Shown: positions 1 through 7,397, numbered from the stretch's first letter. The stretch is 20,324 nucleotides of DNA from an uncultured Planctomycetaceae bacterium (GCA_903927685.1 CAIYOB010001368.1:1-20324), one strand, 5' to 3'. Made by a program: numbers and translations. Notes: a model not told the origin generated them from the letters alone.

Positions 1-64
1 CTGATGGGTTGGGCGCAGCGGCTGCTGGGATCGCGGGCGCGTCCTGCGGAGGCCCGCCCTGCTG

Positions 65-1177
65 CTACCACCGCACGACGTCCCGTGCCGACTGAATCCG
101 CTGGGCCGGGGCCTTGGCGTGCAACCGCTGCACGAGCCGCTCGAGCCAGTCCGGAATCTCCGGATTCAACTCCCGGATCGGACGCGGCTCCACCTCGGCG
201 ACGCGGTGAACGGCGGACCGGGCGGTGGGGCCGGCGAAGGGCGCCACGCCGGTGCACATGGCATACAGCACGCTCCCCAAGCTGAATAGATCGGCCCGTT
301 GGTCGACGCGTTCGGCGGCGATTTGTTCGGGCGCCAGGTACTCCGGCGTGCCTGCCAGGATCTCGACGGACGTCAACCCCTCGTCGCCGACGGCGCGGGC
401 CAGGCCGAAGTCGGCGATCTTCACTTCGCCGTCTTCGGCCAGCAGGACGTTGCCCGGTTTAATATCCCGGTGCAGCACGCCGCGTTCGTGCGCGGCCGCC
501 AGCCCCGAGGCGATGGCCAGGCCGATCCGGACGATCTCGGCCGTAGGCAGAGGGCCCTCCCGATTCAGCCGCTGCTGCAGCGATGTGCCGCGGACGTACT
601 CCATCACCAGGAACGGCCCGTCGTCGCCGCCCTCCACGGCGTGGATCGCAACCACGAATCGGCTGTTGACCGCCGCCGCGGCGCGGGCCTCGCGGAGGAA
701 CCGGGCCAGCGCCACCGGATCGTGCGCCCACGCGCCTTTCGGCAGCTTGATCGCCACCGCGCGGCCCAACACCGAGTCGCGGGCCAGGTACACGACGCCC
801 ATCCCGCCGCGCCCGAGTTCGCCCAGGATCTCGTAACGCCCCAGCCGTTCGCGGACGACCGTGTCCTGCCTCGGCCGGTCGGCGCTGCAGGTCGGCGGCA
901 TCGCTCGCGGAGTTGCGGCAGCCGGGGCGGGCGGCTCGGCAGCCGGCGGGACGTGGGACGAACTCCCCGGCCTGGGCGCAACGGTGTCGGTTTCGCGCAG
1001 CCGCGCCGCGACTTGCCCCTGGAACTCCGCTCCGGCCGCCAGTTCCTGCAACCGCGTCTGGCAGGCCGGGCAGCCATCCAGGTGTTGCAGCAGCGCCGCG
1101 TCCGGCGGCGCGCCGGGCGGGGCGGCCAGCAGGATTTGCCAGCGTTCCAGTGGGGGACACGGGCCGACTGCGGTCAT
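65..1177 (-). CDS. Ser/Thr protein kinase with N-terminal anti-sigma-type zinc motif
   Basis: Predicted cytoplasmic Hanks-type serine/threonine kinase of 370 residues. Residues 32-39 hold H-x3-C-x2-C (HLDGCPAC), the zinc motif of ZAS anti-sigma factors, followed by an Ala/Pro-rich linker to about residue 110. The kinase domain spans about 114-367: glycine loop LGRGGMGVVY (121-130), VAIK lysine K144, helix C glutamate near E163, HRDIKPGN with catalytic D238, DFG at 256-258 and GTPEYLAPEQ at 276-285, so all catalytic residues are present. The start is the ATG whose ATGA overlaps the sigma factor stop; the longer open frame upstream only shadows the sigma gene. The protein ends in TAG right after the kinase domain, without the membrane segment and sensor region common in planctomycete kinases. 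The same frame stays open from that TAG to the window edge (21 codons), so an ancestral C-terminal extension may have been lost. The kinase call is firm; its target is inferred to be the neighbouring sigma factor. Confidence 0.92.
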   Translation of the reverse strand: MTAVGPCPPLERWQILLAAPPGAPPDAALLQHLDGCPACQTRLQELAAGAEFQGQVAARLRETDTVAPRPGSSSHVPPAAEPPAPAAATPRAMPPTCSADRPRQDTVVRERLGRYEILGELGRGGMGVVYLARDSVLGRAVAIKLPKGAWAHDPVALARFLREARAAAAVNSRFVVAIHAVEGGDDGPFLVMEYVRGTSLQQRLNREGPLPTAEIVRIGLAIASGLAAAHERGVLHRDIKPGNVLLAEDGEVKIADFGLARAVGDEGLTSVEILAGTPEYLAPEQIAAERVDQRADLFSLGSVLYAMCTGVAPFAGPTARSAVHRVAEVEPRPIRELNPEIPDWLERLVQRLHAKAPAQRIQSARDVVRW

Positions 1178-1770
1178 CGTTCGCCCAACTCCTGGATCTT
1201 CTCCCGCAGCAGGGCCAACACACGGCTCTTGGCGACGTACACCGCGCCCACGGACAACTGCAGGGCCGCCGCGACTTGAGCCGCGTTTTCCTCTTCCACC
1301 GCCGTGCGCCAGAAAGCCTGCCAGTGCAAATCGCTGAACTGCATCCGCACCTGCTCGGCGGCCCAGCGGAACAGCTGCCGTTCGTATTCCTCGTCCCAGA
1401 ACGACTCCGCCTCGTCCGCCGACGCCGGCAGATTGTCCAGCACTCCCTGCATGGCCGTATCGCCGGTCGCCCGCGGCTGGCGGCGGCGGCGCTGCAAGCT
1501 GTTCAGCAGCTGGTTGCGGGTGATCGTGAACAGCCAACTGCGAAACTTGCCGGCCCGCGGATCGTACTCCCAGTGCCCGATGGCCTCGGCGACGCAGCGC
1601 AGCACCTCCTGGGTCACATCCGCCGCGTCCGCGTCCTGCAAGCCGTGCCGCAGCCCGAAGCGATGAATCAGCGGCGAATAGATCTGCACAAAGTCGCACC
1701 ACGCCAAGGCGTCCTGCGTGTCGCGCAGTCGCAGCAGCAGACTGGGACGAGTTGTGGGCGAATCCTGCAT
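1174..1770 (-). CDS. ECF-type RNA polymerase sigma factor
   Basis: Sigma-70 family ECF factor of 198 residues that would direct RNA polymerase to a specific promoter set. Region 2 is at the N-terminus and includes DADAADVTQEVLRCV and the promoter-melting stretch FRSWLFTITRNQLLN. Region 4 is at the C-terminus, with a helix-turn-helix in NAAQVAAALQLSVGAVYVAK. I chose the ATG at 1770 because GGAG lies 6 nt upstream and the MQDSPTTRPSLL start matches planctomycete homologues; an in-frame ATG at 1815 would add 15 residues but has no clear ribosome binding site. The gene overlaps the kinase start by 4 nt, so the two are translationally coupled. Planctomycetes are known for many ECF factors paired with Ser/Thr kinases, and this pair fits that arrangement. 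The signal sensed cannot be told from the sequence. Confidence 0.93.
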   Translation of the reverse strand: MQDSPTTRPSLLLRLRDTQDALAWCDFVQIYSPLIHRFGLRHGLQDADAADVTQEVLRCVAEAIGHWEYDPRAGKFRSWLFTITRNQLLNSLQRRRRQPRATGDTAMQGVLDNLPASADEAESFWDEEYERQLFRWAAEQVRMQFSDLHWQAFWRTAVEEENAAQVAAALQLSVGAVYVAKSRVLALLREKIQELGER

Positions 1771-2087
1771 GACGGTCTCCGTGGCTTCGAACACCGGAGT
1801 GGACGAACCAGGCATCTGCCGAACGGGGTCAGTTTATCTGGAGAAGACTGCCGAGACAAGGCGAGCGAGAGCGGGCGAGAGCAGCGTTCGCCAGATCACA
1901 CACTCTCGCCCCGGGACTCCGGGGAACAAAATTCTGTAAGGTCTGTGCCGTTGGTCAGTATTCACTGGTGTGAACGAGTGCTGCAGCTGGGCGAACCGGA
2001 TTCGGAACCGGCGCGTGCCGGTCGGCGATTGGCGGGCGGGTTGCACAAGCAGAGGAGACGGCAGACATGGCAACGACATGGAAGCAC
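1771..2087. other. Gap upstream of the sigma factor gene
   Basis: No convincing gene lies between the sigma factor start and the SPFH remnant. It should hold the promoter of the sigma-kinase pair, but I see no clear -35/-10 pair. A short GC hairpin (CCCCGG, GACT, CCGGGG) lies at 1909-1924, next to a brief AT-rich stretch (1925-1937). It has no following T-run on either strand, so it is not called a terminator. Open frames here have no recognisable protein features. Confidence 0.4.
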
Positions 2088-2341
2088 GGAATCGATGACG
2101 CGGAACGTGCAGATCCCGGCGATGATGATCGGGTTGGCGTTGGCGTCCGCCACCGTGGTCCGGTGAATTTCCAGGGCCTGCTGCTTAGTCGTGATCGTGA
2201 TCATTTTGCGGCCGAACAGGTTGACGAACGTCAGGCCGGGGCGGGCCAGGACCGTCCTAATTGTCCCCAGATCAGGACGACCTTTTCTTCCTGCGGATGA
2301 ACAGTCACCCAACTGCCCAGCAGCGTGATGGGAAAAAGGTG
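2088..2341 (-). pseudogene. SPFH/band 7 family protein remnant, frameshifted and truncated
   Basis: Two adjacent minus-strand frames together read like the start of an SPFH/band 7 (stomatin/prohibitin-like) protein. The first, about 2341-2258, gives a hydrophobic stretch, then VTVHPQEEKVVLIWGQL. The second, about 2267-2088, gives GTIRTVLARPGLTFVNLFGRK and later TTVADANANPIIIAGICTF followed by RVIDS. In intact relatives these join as an envelope-facing segment, the R-x-PGL-x-x-VNPFGR turn, and a D-x-x-GNPI-x-I-x-x-V-x-x-x-RVVDS strand. A frame change is needed near 2256-2276, and after RVIDS the homology stops abruptly, so most of the domain is missing. The remnant abuts the glmS stop with no start codon of its own visible. 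The family assignment comes from pattern memory, not alignment, but the two blocks are specific. It is probably non-functional. Confidence 0.6.
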
Positions 2342-2342
2342 C

Positions 2343-4211
2343 TCACTCGACCGTCACGCTCTTGGCCAGGTTCCGCGGCTTGTCCACGTCGCAGCCGCGC
2401 AGCACGGCGATGTGGTACGCTAGCAGTTGCAGCGGGACAATGGTCGTGAAGGGCTGCAGGTACTCGTCGGTCGGCGGCGTGTAGATCACTTCGTCGGCAA
2501 TGCGCGCGATCCGTTCGTCGCCCCGGGCCGTGATCGCGATCACGGGGCCGCCGCGGGCCTTGACCTCCTCGACGTTGGCCATGACCTTGTCATAGATCAC
2601 CCCCGGCGGCATGATGACGACGCTCGGGGTCTGCTTGTCGACCAGCGCGATCGGGCCGTGTTTCATTTCCGCAGCCGGGTAGCCCTCGGCGTGCACGTAG
2701 CTGATTTCCTTGAGTTTCAAGGCGCCTTCCAGCGCCGTCGGAAAGTTGTGCTGCCGGCCCAGGTACAGAAAGTTCTGGCAGTGGCAGTACGCCGCGGCGA
2801 TGCGGCGGACTTCGTCGTTGACTTCCAGCGTCTGCCGCACCAGCTCCGGCAACCGGCGGAAGCCCTCGATGTACTTCTCGCCGGCCGGATAGCTGAGGTG
2901 ACGCATGCGGCCGAAATACAGGCCCAACAGGGCCAGCACCAGGCATTGCGAGGTGTAGGCTTTGGTCGACGCCACGCCGATTTCGGCTCCGGCGTGCAGG
3001 TAGATCCCGCCGTCCGCCTCCTGGGCGATCGAGCTGCCCACGACGTTGCAGATGGCCAGCGACGGGTGCCCCTTGCGTTTCATCTCCCGCATCGCCGCCA
3101 GCGTATCCGCCGTCTCGCCACTCTGCGTGATGGCGAATACCAGCGTGCCTTGATCCAGCGGCGGATTGCGATACCGCAGTTCGCTGGCGTACTCGACTTC
3201 GACCGGCAGCCGCGCCATATCCTCGATCAAGTACTCGCCGACCAACGCCGCATGCCAACTGGTGCCACAGGCGGTCAGCAGGATCCGGTCGACGCGGCGC
3301 AGGTCCTGAGGCGACAAGTTCAAGCCGCCGAACACGGCTGTTGCGTCGTCCGGGTTCAGGCGGCCGCGCATCGCATTGGCCAGCGACTCGGGCTGCTCGA
3401 AGATCTCCTTGAGCATGTAGTGCGGAAATCCGCCCCGCCCGAGATCCGCTGCCGCGGCCTCCAGCTGGTGCACGCGCGGGCGAACCCGTCCCTCGTCGCG
3501 GTGGCTCACCCGCAGCCGGTCCGCCGTGATGACAGCCAGCTGCTGGTCCGCCAGGTAGATGATCTTGTCCGTCACGCCGATCAGGGGCGAGGCGTCGCTG
3601 GCGACGAAGTGCTCGCCCTGGCCGATGCCGATCACCAACGGGCTGCCCAGCCGCGCGGCGATGATCACGCCCGGGTGCTCGCGGAACATGATCGCCAACC
3701 CATAGGTCCCCTTGACCCGCGCCAGCGCCGCCTTGACGGCGTCGGCGAGCCGTTCCGGAACGTCTTGCTCGTCCTCGCCCGTCCCCGCCGCCTGACTCAG
3801 GCACGAATCGATCAGGTGCGCCACGACCTCGCTGTCCGTGTCCGACTGGAACTGATAGCCGGCCCGTTGGAGCTCGTCCTTCAACGCCTGATAGTTCTCG
3901 ATCACGCCGTTGTGGACCAGCGCCAGGACCCGCTCTCCGCCCAGATGTGGATGGGCGTTCCGCTGCGTCGCCGGCCCGTGGGTCGCCCAGCGGGTGTGCC
4001 CGATGCCGGTACCGCCGACCAGGGGGTGCTGCTCCAGAGCGCTGGCCAACGCATCGATCCGGCCGACGGTCTTGGTCACCGCCAGCTGGCGGTCCTCCGT
4101 CAGCGTCGCGATGCCGGCGCTGTCATAACCCCGGTACTCCAGCCGACGGAGCCCCGTCAGCAGAAACTCCGCCGCGTTCTGCGGCCCCACATAACCGACG
4201 ATTCCACACAT
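2343..4211 (-). CDS. glmS: Glutamine-fructose-6-phosphate aminotransferase (isomerizing)
   Basis: Makes glucosamine-6-phosphate from fructose-6-phosphate and glutamine, the first committed step towards UDP-GlcNAc for envelope polymers. The 622-residue length is close to the 609 of E. coli GlmS. The start is fixed by MCGIVGYVG: Cys2 becomes the N-terminal nucleophile of the class II glutaminase domain after Met removal. HTRWATHG and HNGVIEN follow in that domain (about 1-235). Two SIS sugar-isomerase domains follow, the first with LTACGTSWHA (near residue 310) and TQSGETADT, the second with GALKLKEISYVHAEGYPAAE. The C-terminus LRGCDVDKPRNLAKSVTVE is the family ending, with the conserved Lys of PRNLAKS. 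Purine-rich AGGA sequence precedes the start. It stands alone, with an SPFH remnant downstream. No glmS ribozyme, known from Firmicutes, was recognised upstream. Confidence 0.98.
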   Translation of the reverse strand: MCGIVGYVGPQNAAEFLLTGLRRLEYRGYDSAGIATLTEDRQLAVTKTVGRIDALASALEQHPLVGGTGIGHTRWATHGPATQRNAHPHLGGERVLALVHNGVIENYQALKDELQRAGYQFQSDTDSEVVAHLIDSCLSQAAGTGEDEQDVPERLADAVKAALARVKGTYGLAIMFREHPGVIIAARLGSPLVIGIGQGEHFVASDASPLIGVTDKIIYLADQQLAVITADRLRVSHRDEGRVRPRVHQLEAAAADLGRGGFPHYMLKEIFEQPESLANAMRGRLNPDDATAVFGGLNLSPQDLRRVDRILLTACGTSWHAALVGEYLIEDMARLPVEVEYASELRYRNPPLDQGTLVFAITQSGETADTLAAMREMKRKGHPSLAICNVVGSSIAQEADGGIYLHAGAEIGVASTKAYTSQCLVLALLGLYFGRMRHLSYPAGEKYIEGFRRLPELVRQTLEVNDEVRRIAAAYCHCQNFLYLGRQHNFPTALEGALKLKEISYVHAEGYPAAEMKHGPIALVDKQTPSVVIMPPGVIYDKVMANVEEVKARGGPVIAITARGDERIARIADEVIYTPPTDEYLQPFTTIVPLQLLAYHIAVLRGCDVDKPRNLAKSVTVE

Positions 4212-4618
4212 GGCATTCCTGTCCTTCCTTCCGCCACCGGGATCTCCCAGATCCCAGGCCGAGCGGAAATAGCCGACCGTGGGAAAGCGTGAAGACAAGG
4301 CCCCCATCCGTTACCCGGAGTCCTGCCGACGAAGATCCTCGCAGATCCCCGTGAAGCCCGCTAGCGGACACTCCCAAAAGTAGAGCGAGCCCTCCAGCCG
4401 CGGTCCGTCGCGAAGCCACTCGAACTGCGCCTTCGACTCGCCGACTCCATGCCTTGACCGGCTCCATACTTGACACGGCAAGAATATCCGTCAGTTTGTA
4501 GTTCCCAGGAGCCACAGACGCGCATCGTCACTGGACTAGCGCAGCGGTTCTGGCGACCGCTTTGCTTTGGATGCCATCCCGCGGGCGTGCAGCGAATGAG
4601 CCACCCCACCCGCGGCAG
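4212..4618. other. Gap between glmS and the glycosidase fragment
   Basis: No gene is supported here. It must contain the glmS promoter on the minus strand, but I find no clear hexamer pair. A TTGACA at 4470-4475 on the plus strand lacks a matching -10 at the right distance. Open frames through here have no recognisable domains. Confidence 0.4.
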
Positions 4619-4726
4619 CACATCGCGGGCTTCTACGACTTCTGGTCCGAACTCAAGCGGCGCAACCCGGGACTGCTGATCGACAACTGCTCGGGCGGCG
4701 GGCGGCGGATCGACGTCGAGACCCTG
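4619..4726 (+). pseudogene. Fragment of a GH-D clan (alpha-galactosidase-like) glycoside hydrolase
   Basis: In the plus frame this stretch encodes HIAGFYDFWSELKRRNP followed by GLLIDNCSGGGRRIDVETL. That closely resembles the core of GH36-type and related clan GH-D enzymes, where a x-x-FWDELRRRHPGLxIDNCASGGRRIDLETL segment forms part of the (beta/alpha)8 barrel near the active site. Only about 36 residues match. Upstream (Pro/Arg-rich) and downstream (TSGARPIGLAASPFF onward) residues do not continue the family, and the frame has no good start. It is therefore an internal scrap of a formerly longer gene, or a piece brought in by rearrangement. The family call is by recognition, not alignment. 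Confidence 0.55.
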
Positions 4727-4986
4727 ACATCGGGAGCAAGGCCAATTGGCTTGGCTGCCTCTCCGTTCTTCAGCCTCAGCCTGGACGAAGCACGCGTGAT
4801 TCGAGGTCAGATCTCAAGGTTGCGGGATTGTGTTTCCCGGCCATTTCTTGTGCAATGTGCTCAATCGCCGAGCGGCTCGCCGCCCGGCGAGCGAATCGTC
4901 CGCGCTGCGATCCAAGACAACGGCGTGGCTTGGTGCGGAGAAGCCGCCGCGGGCGTCCAGCCGACACGCAGATAAATGAGGTCCCG

Positions 4987-5856
4987 ATGTCCGACCCTGG
5001 GTTTCTTCTGGCGACGGAGTCCGCCCCCGGCGGATTCGTGTTGCGGTCCGTGCTCGTCGTAGCCGCCCTGCTGGGCGTCGTCGAAGGCGTGACCGAGTTC
5101 ATCCCGGTGTCGTCGACGGGGCACCTGATTCTGGCGAGCGAGTTGCTGGGCTTTGCCTCGCTGGTGGGCACGGGCCCGGCCAAGACGTTCGAGATCTTCA
5201 TCCAACTCGGGGCCATTCTGGCGGTGGTGGTGGCGTATCCGCGCCGGTTCGCTGGCTTGGTGCAACTGCGGGACAACACGGGGTTCCGGGGCCTGCGCGG
5301 CTTGAGTCTGCTCGCGCTGACCACGGTGCCGGCGGGACTGGTCGGCGTGCTGGCTCGCGGAACGATTAAAGCGTACCTGTTTCAGCCGCTGACCGTGGCG
5401 GCGGGACTGGCCGCCGGGGCCGTGTGGATCTTGGCGGCCGAACGTTGGCCCCGGCACGGCCAGCGCGAGGGACTGGACCAGCTGCGATGGCAGGACGCGC
5501 TGGCGGTCGGCCTGTTCCAGTGCCTGGCCCTGTGGCCCGGGATGTCGCGCTCGTCGTCCACAATCCTGGGCGGGATGCTGCTGGGCCTCGATCGCAAGAC
5601 AGCCGCTGAATACTCCTTCTTTGCGGCAGTGCCGCTGCTGGCCGCCGCCGCGCTGTACGAGTTGTACAAGAGTCGCGCGACGCTCAGCGCGGCGGACATT
5701 CCCTGGTTCGCCGTCGGCTTCCTCGTCTCGTACGTGTTCGCCTGGCTGGCCGTGCGCTTCTTCATCCGCTTCCTCAGCCAGCATACGCTGGCCGTGTTCG
5801 GTTGGTACCGCTTGGCCGTCGCCGCCGCCGCCCTGCTGTGGGCGCTGGGCGGATAG
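4987..5856 (+). CDS. uppP: Undecaprenyl-diphosphatase (UppP/BacA)
   Basis: Integral membrane phosphatase that converts undecaprenyl diphosphate to the monophosphate, recycling the lipid carrier for peptidoglycan and other envelope polymers. It has 289 residues, slightly longer than the usual 265-280, with the extra length at the N-terminus. Family motif 1 is GVVEGVTEFIPVSSTGHLIL (30-49) with E33 and E37. Motif 2 is WPGMSRSSSTILGG around S187-R188; most members have SRSGAT here, so SRSSST is a mild variant. Several hydrophobic helices follow to the C-terminus. The ATG at 4987 was chosen because GAGG lies about 6 nt upstream and the upstream open frame is hydrophilic and unrelated. It is transcribed alone; an inverted repeat 53 nt past the stop may end the transcript. 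Confidence 0.96.
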   Translation: MSDPGFLLATESAPGGFVLRSVLVVAALLGVVEGVTEFIPVSSTGHLILASELLGFASLVGTGPAKTFEIFIQLGAILAVVVAYPRRFAGLVQLRDNTGFRGLRGLSLLALTTVPAGLVGVLARGTIKAYLFQPLTVAAGLAAGAVWILAAERWPRHGQREGLDQLRWQDALAVGLFQCLALWPGMSRSSSTILGGMLLGLDRKTAAEYSFFAAVPLLAAAALYELYKSRATLSAADIPWFAVGFLVSYVFAWLAVRFFIRFLSQHTLAVFGWYRLAVAAAALLWALGG

Positions 5857-5908
5857 CGGCCCCGCCCCGTTGTCGACCCGGCCGTGATCGGAGTGTTGCA
5901 CACTGTAA

Positions 5909-5956
5909 CCCGAAGCGCCAGCGAGAGGGCTGCCTCCCACTCGCTTGCGCTTTGGG
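5909..5956. repeat. REP-like imperfect inverted repeat downstream of uppP
   Basis: Two 21-nt arms (5909-5929 and 5936-5956) are inverted copies with three mismatches, separated by 6 nt. The cores are AAGCGCCAGCGAG and CTCGCTTGCGCTT. The stem could act as a terminator for uppP, though there is no T-run. Similar AAGCGC-AGCGAG palindromes occur between genes in planctomycete genomes (from memory), suggesting a dispersed repeat family. Confidence 0.6.
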
Positions 5957-6119
5957 CTCCAGTTGACACTGTTCGCGTTTTGCGCAGCACTCAGATCAAG
6001 GCCAGCGGCCCGCCCCTTGCCTTGCCGCGGGGCGGTGCAACAATTCCTGCGAGGCGGCGCACCCGTGGTGCGTGCGGGGCGAGTCCCAGGTGGGGCGTTT
6101 GGCGGCAAGGAGCAAAGAG

Positions 6120-6479
6120 ATGACGGTTAAGGCGAGACTGACGGCACTGCTGGCATTGCTTTTCATCACCCCGCTGGCTCAGGCACAGGCGGGCCCAGTG
6201 GCTGGGACGGCCGCTCCTCCCGCAGTCTCGGCCCACCCGACGGTGACGTACGCCCCCGGTCCGCAAGGGACCTTGGTCCTGCCGCCCCCTCCGCCGCTGA
6301 TGACAGTTCCGGCCCCGGTCAGCCCGCTCCCGGTCAGCCCGGTGGTCACCTATCGGCCGCTGGTGCCCGTGGTGCCGCTGCCTGCGCAGTACTACCTGGG
6401 GCAAGGCTTACTGGGACAACCCAAGCTGTACGTGCCCAACCAGCCGGTGCGGAACTTCTTGCGGTATCTGAGCCCATGA
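6120..6479 (+). CDS. Small secreted proline-rich protein of unknown function
   Basis: A 119-residue protein with a clear Sec signal peptide: MTVKAR, then a hydrophobic run to about residue 20, with cleavage likely after AQAQA. The mature part is rich in Pro, Val and Ala, including LPPPPPLMTVPAPV, and ends in GLLGQPKLYVPNQPVRNFLR followed by YLSP, which looks like a conserved C-terminal block. No catalytic motif is visible. The ATG at 6120 has AAGGAG 8 nt upstream, a strong ribosome binding site. I do not recognise a named family; it resembles short exported proteins common in planctomycetes. Its last 134 nt overlap the 3' end of the convergent hydrolase gene. Confidence 0.75.
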   Translation: MTVKARLTALLALLFITPLAQAQAGPVAGTAAPPAVSAHPTVTYAPGPQGTLVLPPPPPLMTVPAPVSPLPVSPVVTYRPLVPVVPLPAQYYLGQGLLGQPKLYVPNQPVRNFLRYLSP

Positions 6480-7275
6480 TTCCCGACGACTCGACGGGCA
6501 TCGGCAGCGCCGCGATCTCGGCCGGCCGCAAGTCGGTCGAGGTTCCGTCGAGTACCAGATCCAGATACGGGCAGGACCAAATGCCAATCTGCTCGTTGCC
6601 GGGCAGGAAGATCTCCTGATCCATCCGGATGTTGGTCAACGTGTCAATCAGCGTCCGGGTGCTTGCCGACAGCGCGTCGATGCGGGGCAGATGATCGATG
6701 CGGACCGGCTGCGAGAGCGGCAACCCCGCGTGGCGAAAGGCCAGTTCGACCAGTTCCGAGCAATAGTAATGCCCATTATTCTGCTTGAATTCCGCGTCAA
6801 ATTTGCCGCTGGTGTGGGCCGCGCTTCGGCAGTACTCGATGGCCGCCGGAACGTGGTCCCGGTATTCGCGCCGCAAGCGTTTCACCGCGAGCAGGGAGAT
6901 GCGCTGGTCGGCGGCGAACTTGCCGAACGTGACATGGCGCGGTCCGCCCACAACGACATCGTAAACGAAGACCCCGCCGGGCTCGCGCGAGACCAAGCCG
7001 ACGTGCGAAAAGCGGCTGTCCGCAACGTCGGTGCACAGCTGGGAGAAATTGACCAGTCCGAACAGGATCCGGCTATCTCCCCGCACGAAGATCAGATCGC
7101 CGCTCTGCAAGTGCGCCGCGGCCCAGTGATCCCAGGCCGTTTCCCCGTCGCGGTCGGGCCAGCCGACTTGCGTGAGCCAATCCGGTGGCGTTGGCTTGGC
7201 CAGCGGAATGGAATGGCAGCCGGCACAGACAGCTAGCAGCAGCGCCCAGACATGATTCAGCTTGCGGACAGTCAT
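6346..7275 (-). CDS. YiiX-like NlpC/P60-family (permuted papain-like) hydrolase, probable lipoprotein
   Basis: Predicted exported cysteine hydrolase of 309 residues. The N-terminus MTVRKLNHVWALLLAVCAGC gives a short hydrophobic signal ending in a possible lipobox (AGC, Cys20; the -3 residue is Cys rather than Leu). SGDLIFVRGDS (58-68), FSHVGLV (89-95, general-base candidate H91) and YYCSELVELAF (170-180, nucleophile candidate C172) match the YiiX/YebB type, a circularly permuted NlpC/P60 fold where His precedes Cys. Members are thought to cleave peptide or amide bonds, or act on lipids; the substrate here is unknown. The ATG at 7275 starts the signal peptide; no clear ribosome binding site precedes it, and a TCTCCC-GCC-GGGAGA hairpin lies at 7310-7324 in the leader. 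Residues 266-309 are antisense to the convergent small secreted gene and look low-complexity, so the natural end may once have been earlier. Confidence 0.82.
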   Translation of the reverse strand: MTVRKLNHVWALLLAVCAGCHSIPLAKPTPPDWLTQVGWPDRDGETAWDHWAAAHLQSGDLIFVRGDSRILFGLVNFSQLCTDVADSRFSHVGLVSREPGGVFVYDVVVGGPRHVTFGKFAADQRISLLAVKRLRREYRDHVPAAIEYCRSAAHTSGKFDAEFKQNNGHYYCSELVELAFRHAGLPLSQPVRIDHLPRIDALSASTRTLIDTLTNIRMDQEIFLPGNEQIGIWSCPYLDLVLDGTSTDLRPAEIAALPMPVESSGIMGSDTARSSAPAGWARTAWVVPVSLAPGSTAQAAAPRAPAADR

Positions 7276-7397
7276 GTGCGCGGCCGACGTGCCAGCCTTG
7301 AAGAGAAGGTCTCCCGCCGGGAGAACACTACCAAAAGCACCGCCGCTTCCCAAGACGGATTTCGGTGCTTTCGGTGCCACCACCTGCAGACGGCCGC

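Noticed and set aside
1178..1702. N-terminal extension of the kinase frame, giving 545 residues
   Set aside because: It lies inside the sigma factor gene in another frame, and the ATGA junction gives a better start at 1177.
1834..2079. Small minus-strand open frame of 81 codons upstream of the sigma factor
   Set aside because: Arg/Pro/Ser-rich with no ribosome binding site, no motif and shadow-like composition.
2427..4292. Long plus-strand open frame (621 codons) opposite glmS
   Set aside because: Antisense shadow of a GC-rich gene; it is His/Arg/Gln-rich with no domain, while glmS is certain.
4212..4400. glmS ribozyme
   Set aside because: No recognisable ribozyme core upstream of glmS, and the element is known from Firmicutes and relatives.
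4470..4475. TTGACA as a -35 box upstream of the glycosidase fragment
   Set aside because: No -10-like hexamer at 16-18 nt and no intact gene downstream.
4861..6108. Long minus-strand open frame (415 codons) opposite uppP
   Set aside because: Antisense shadow of uppP with low-complexity composition and no motifs.
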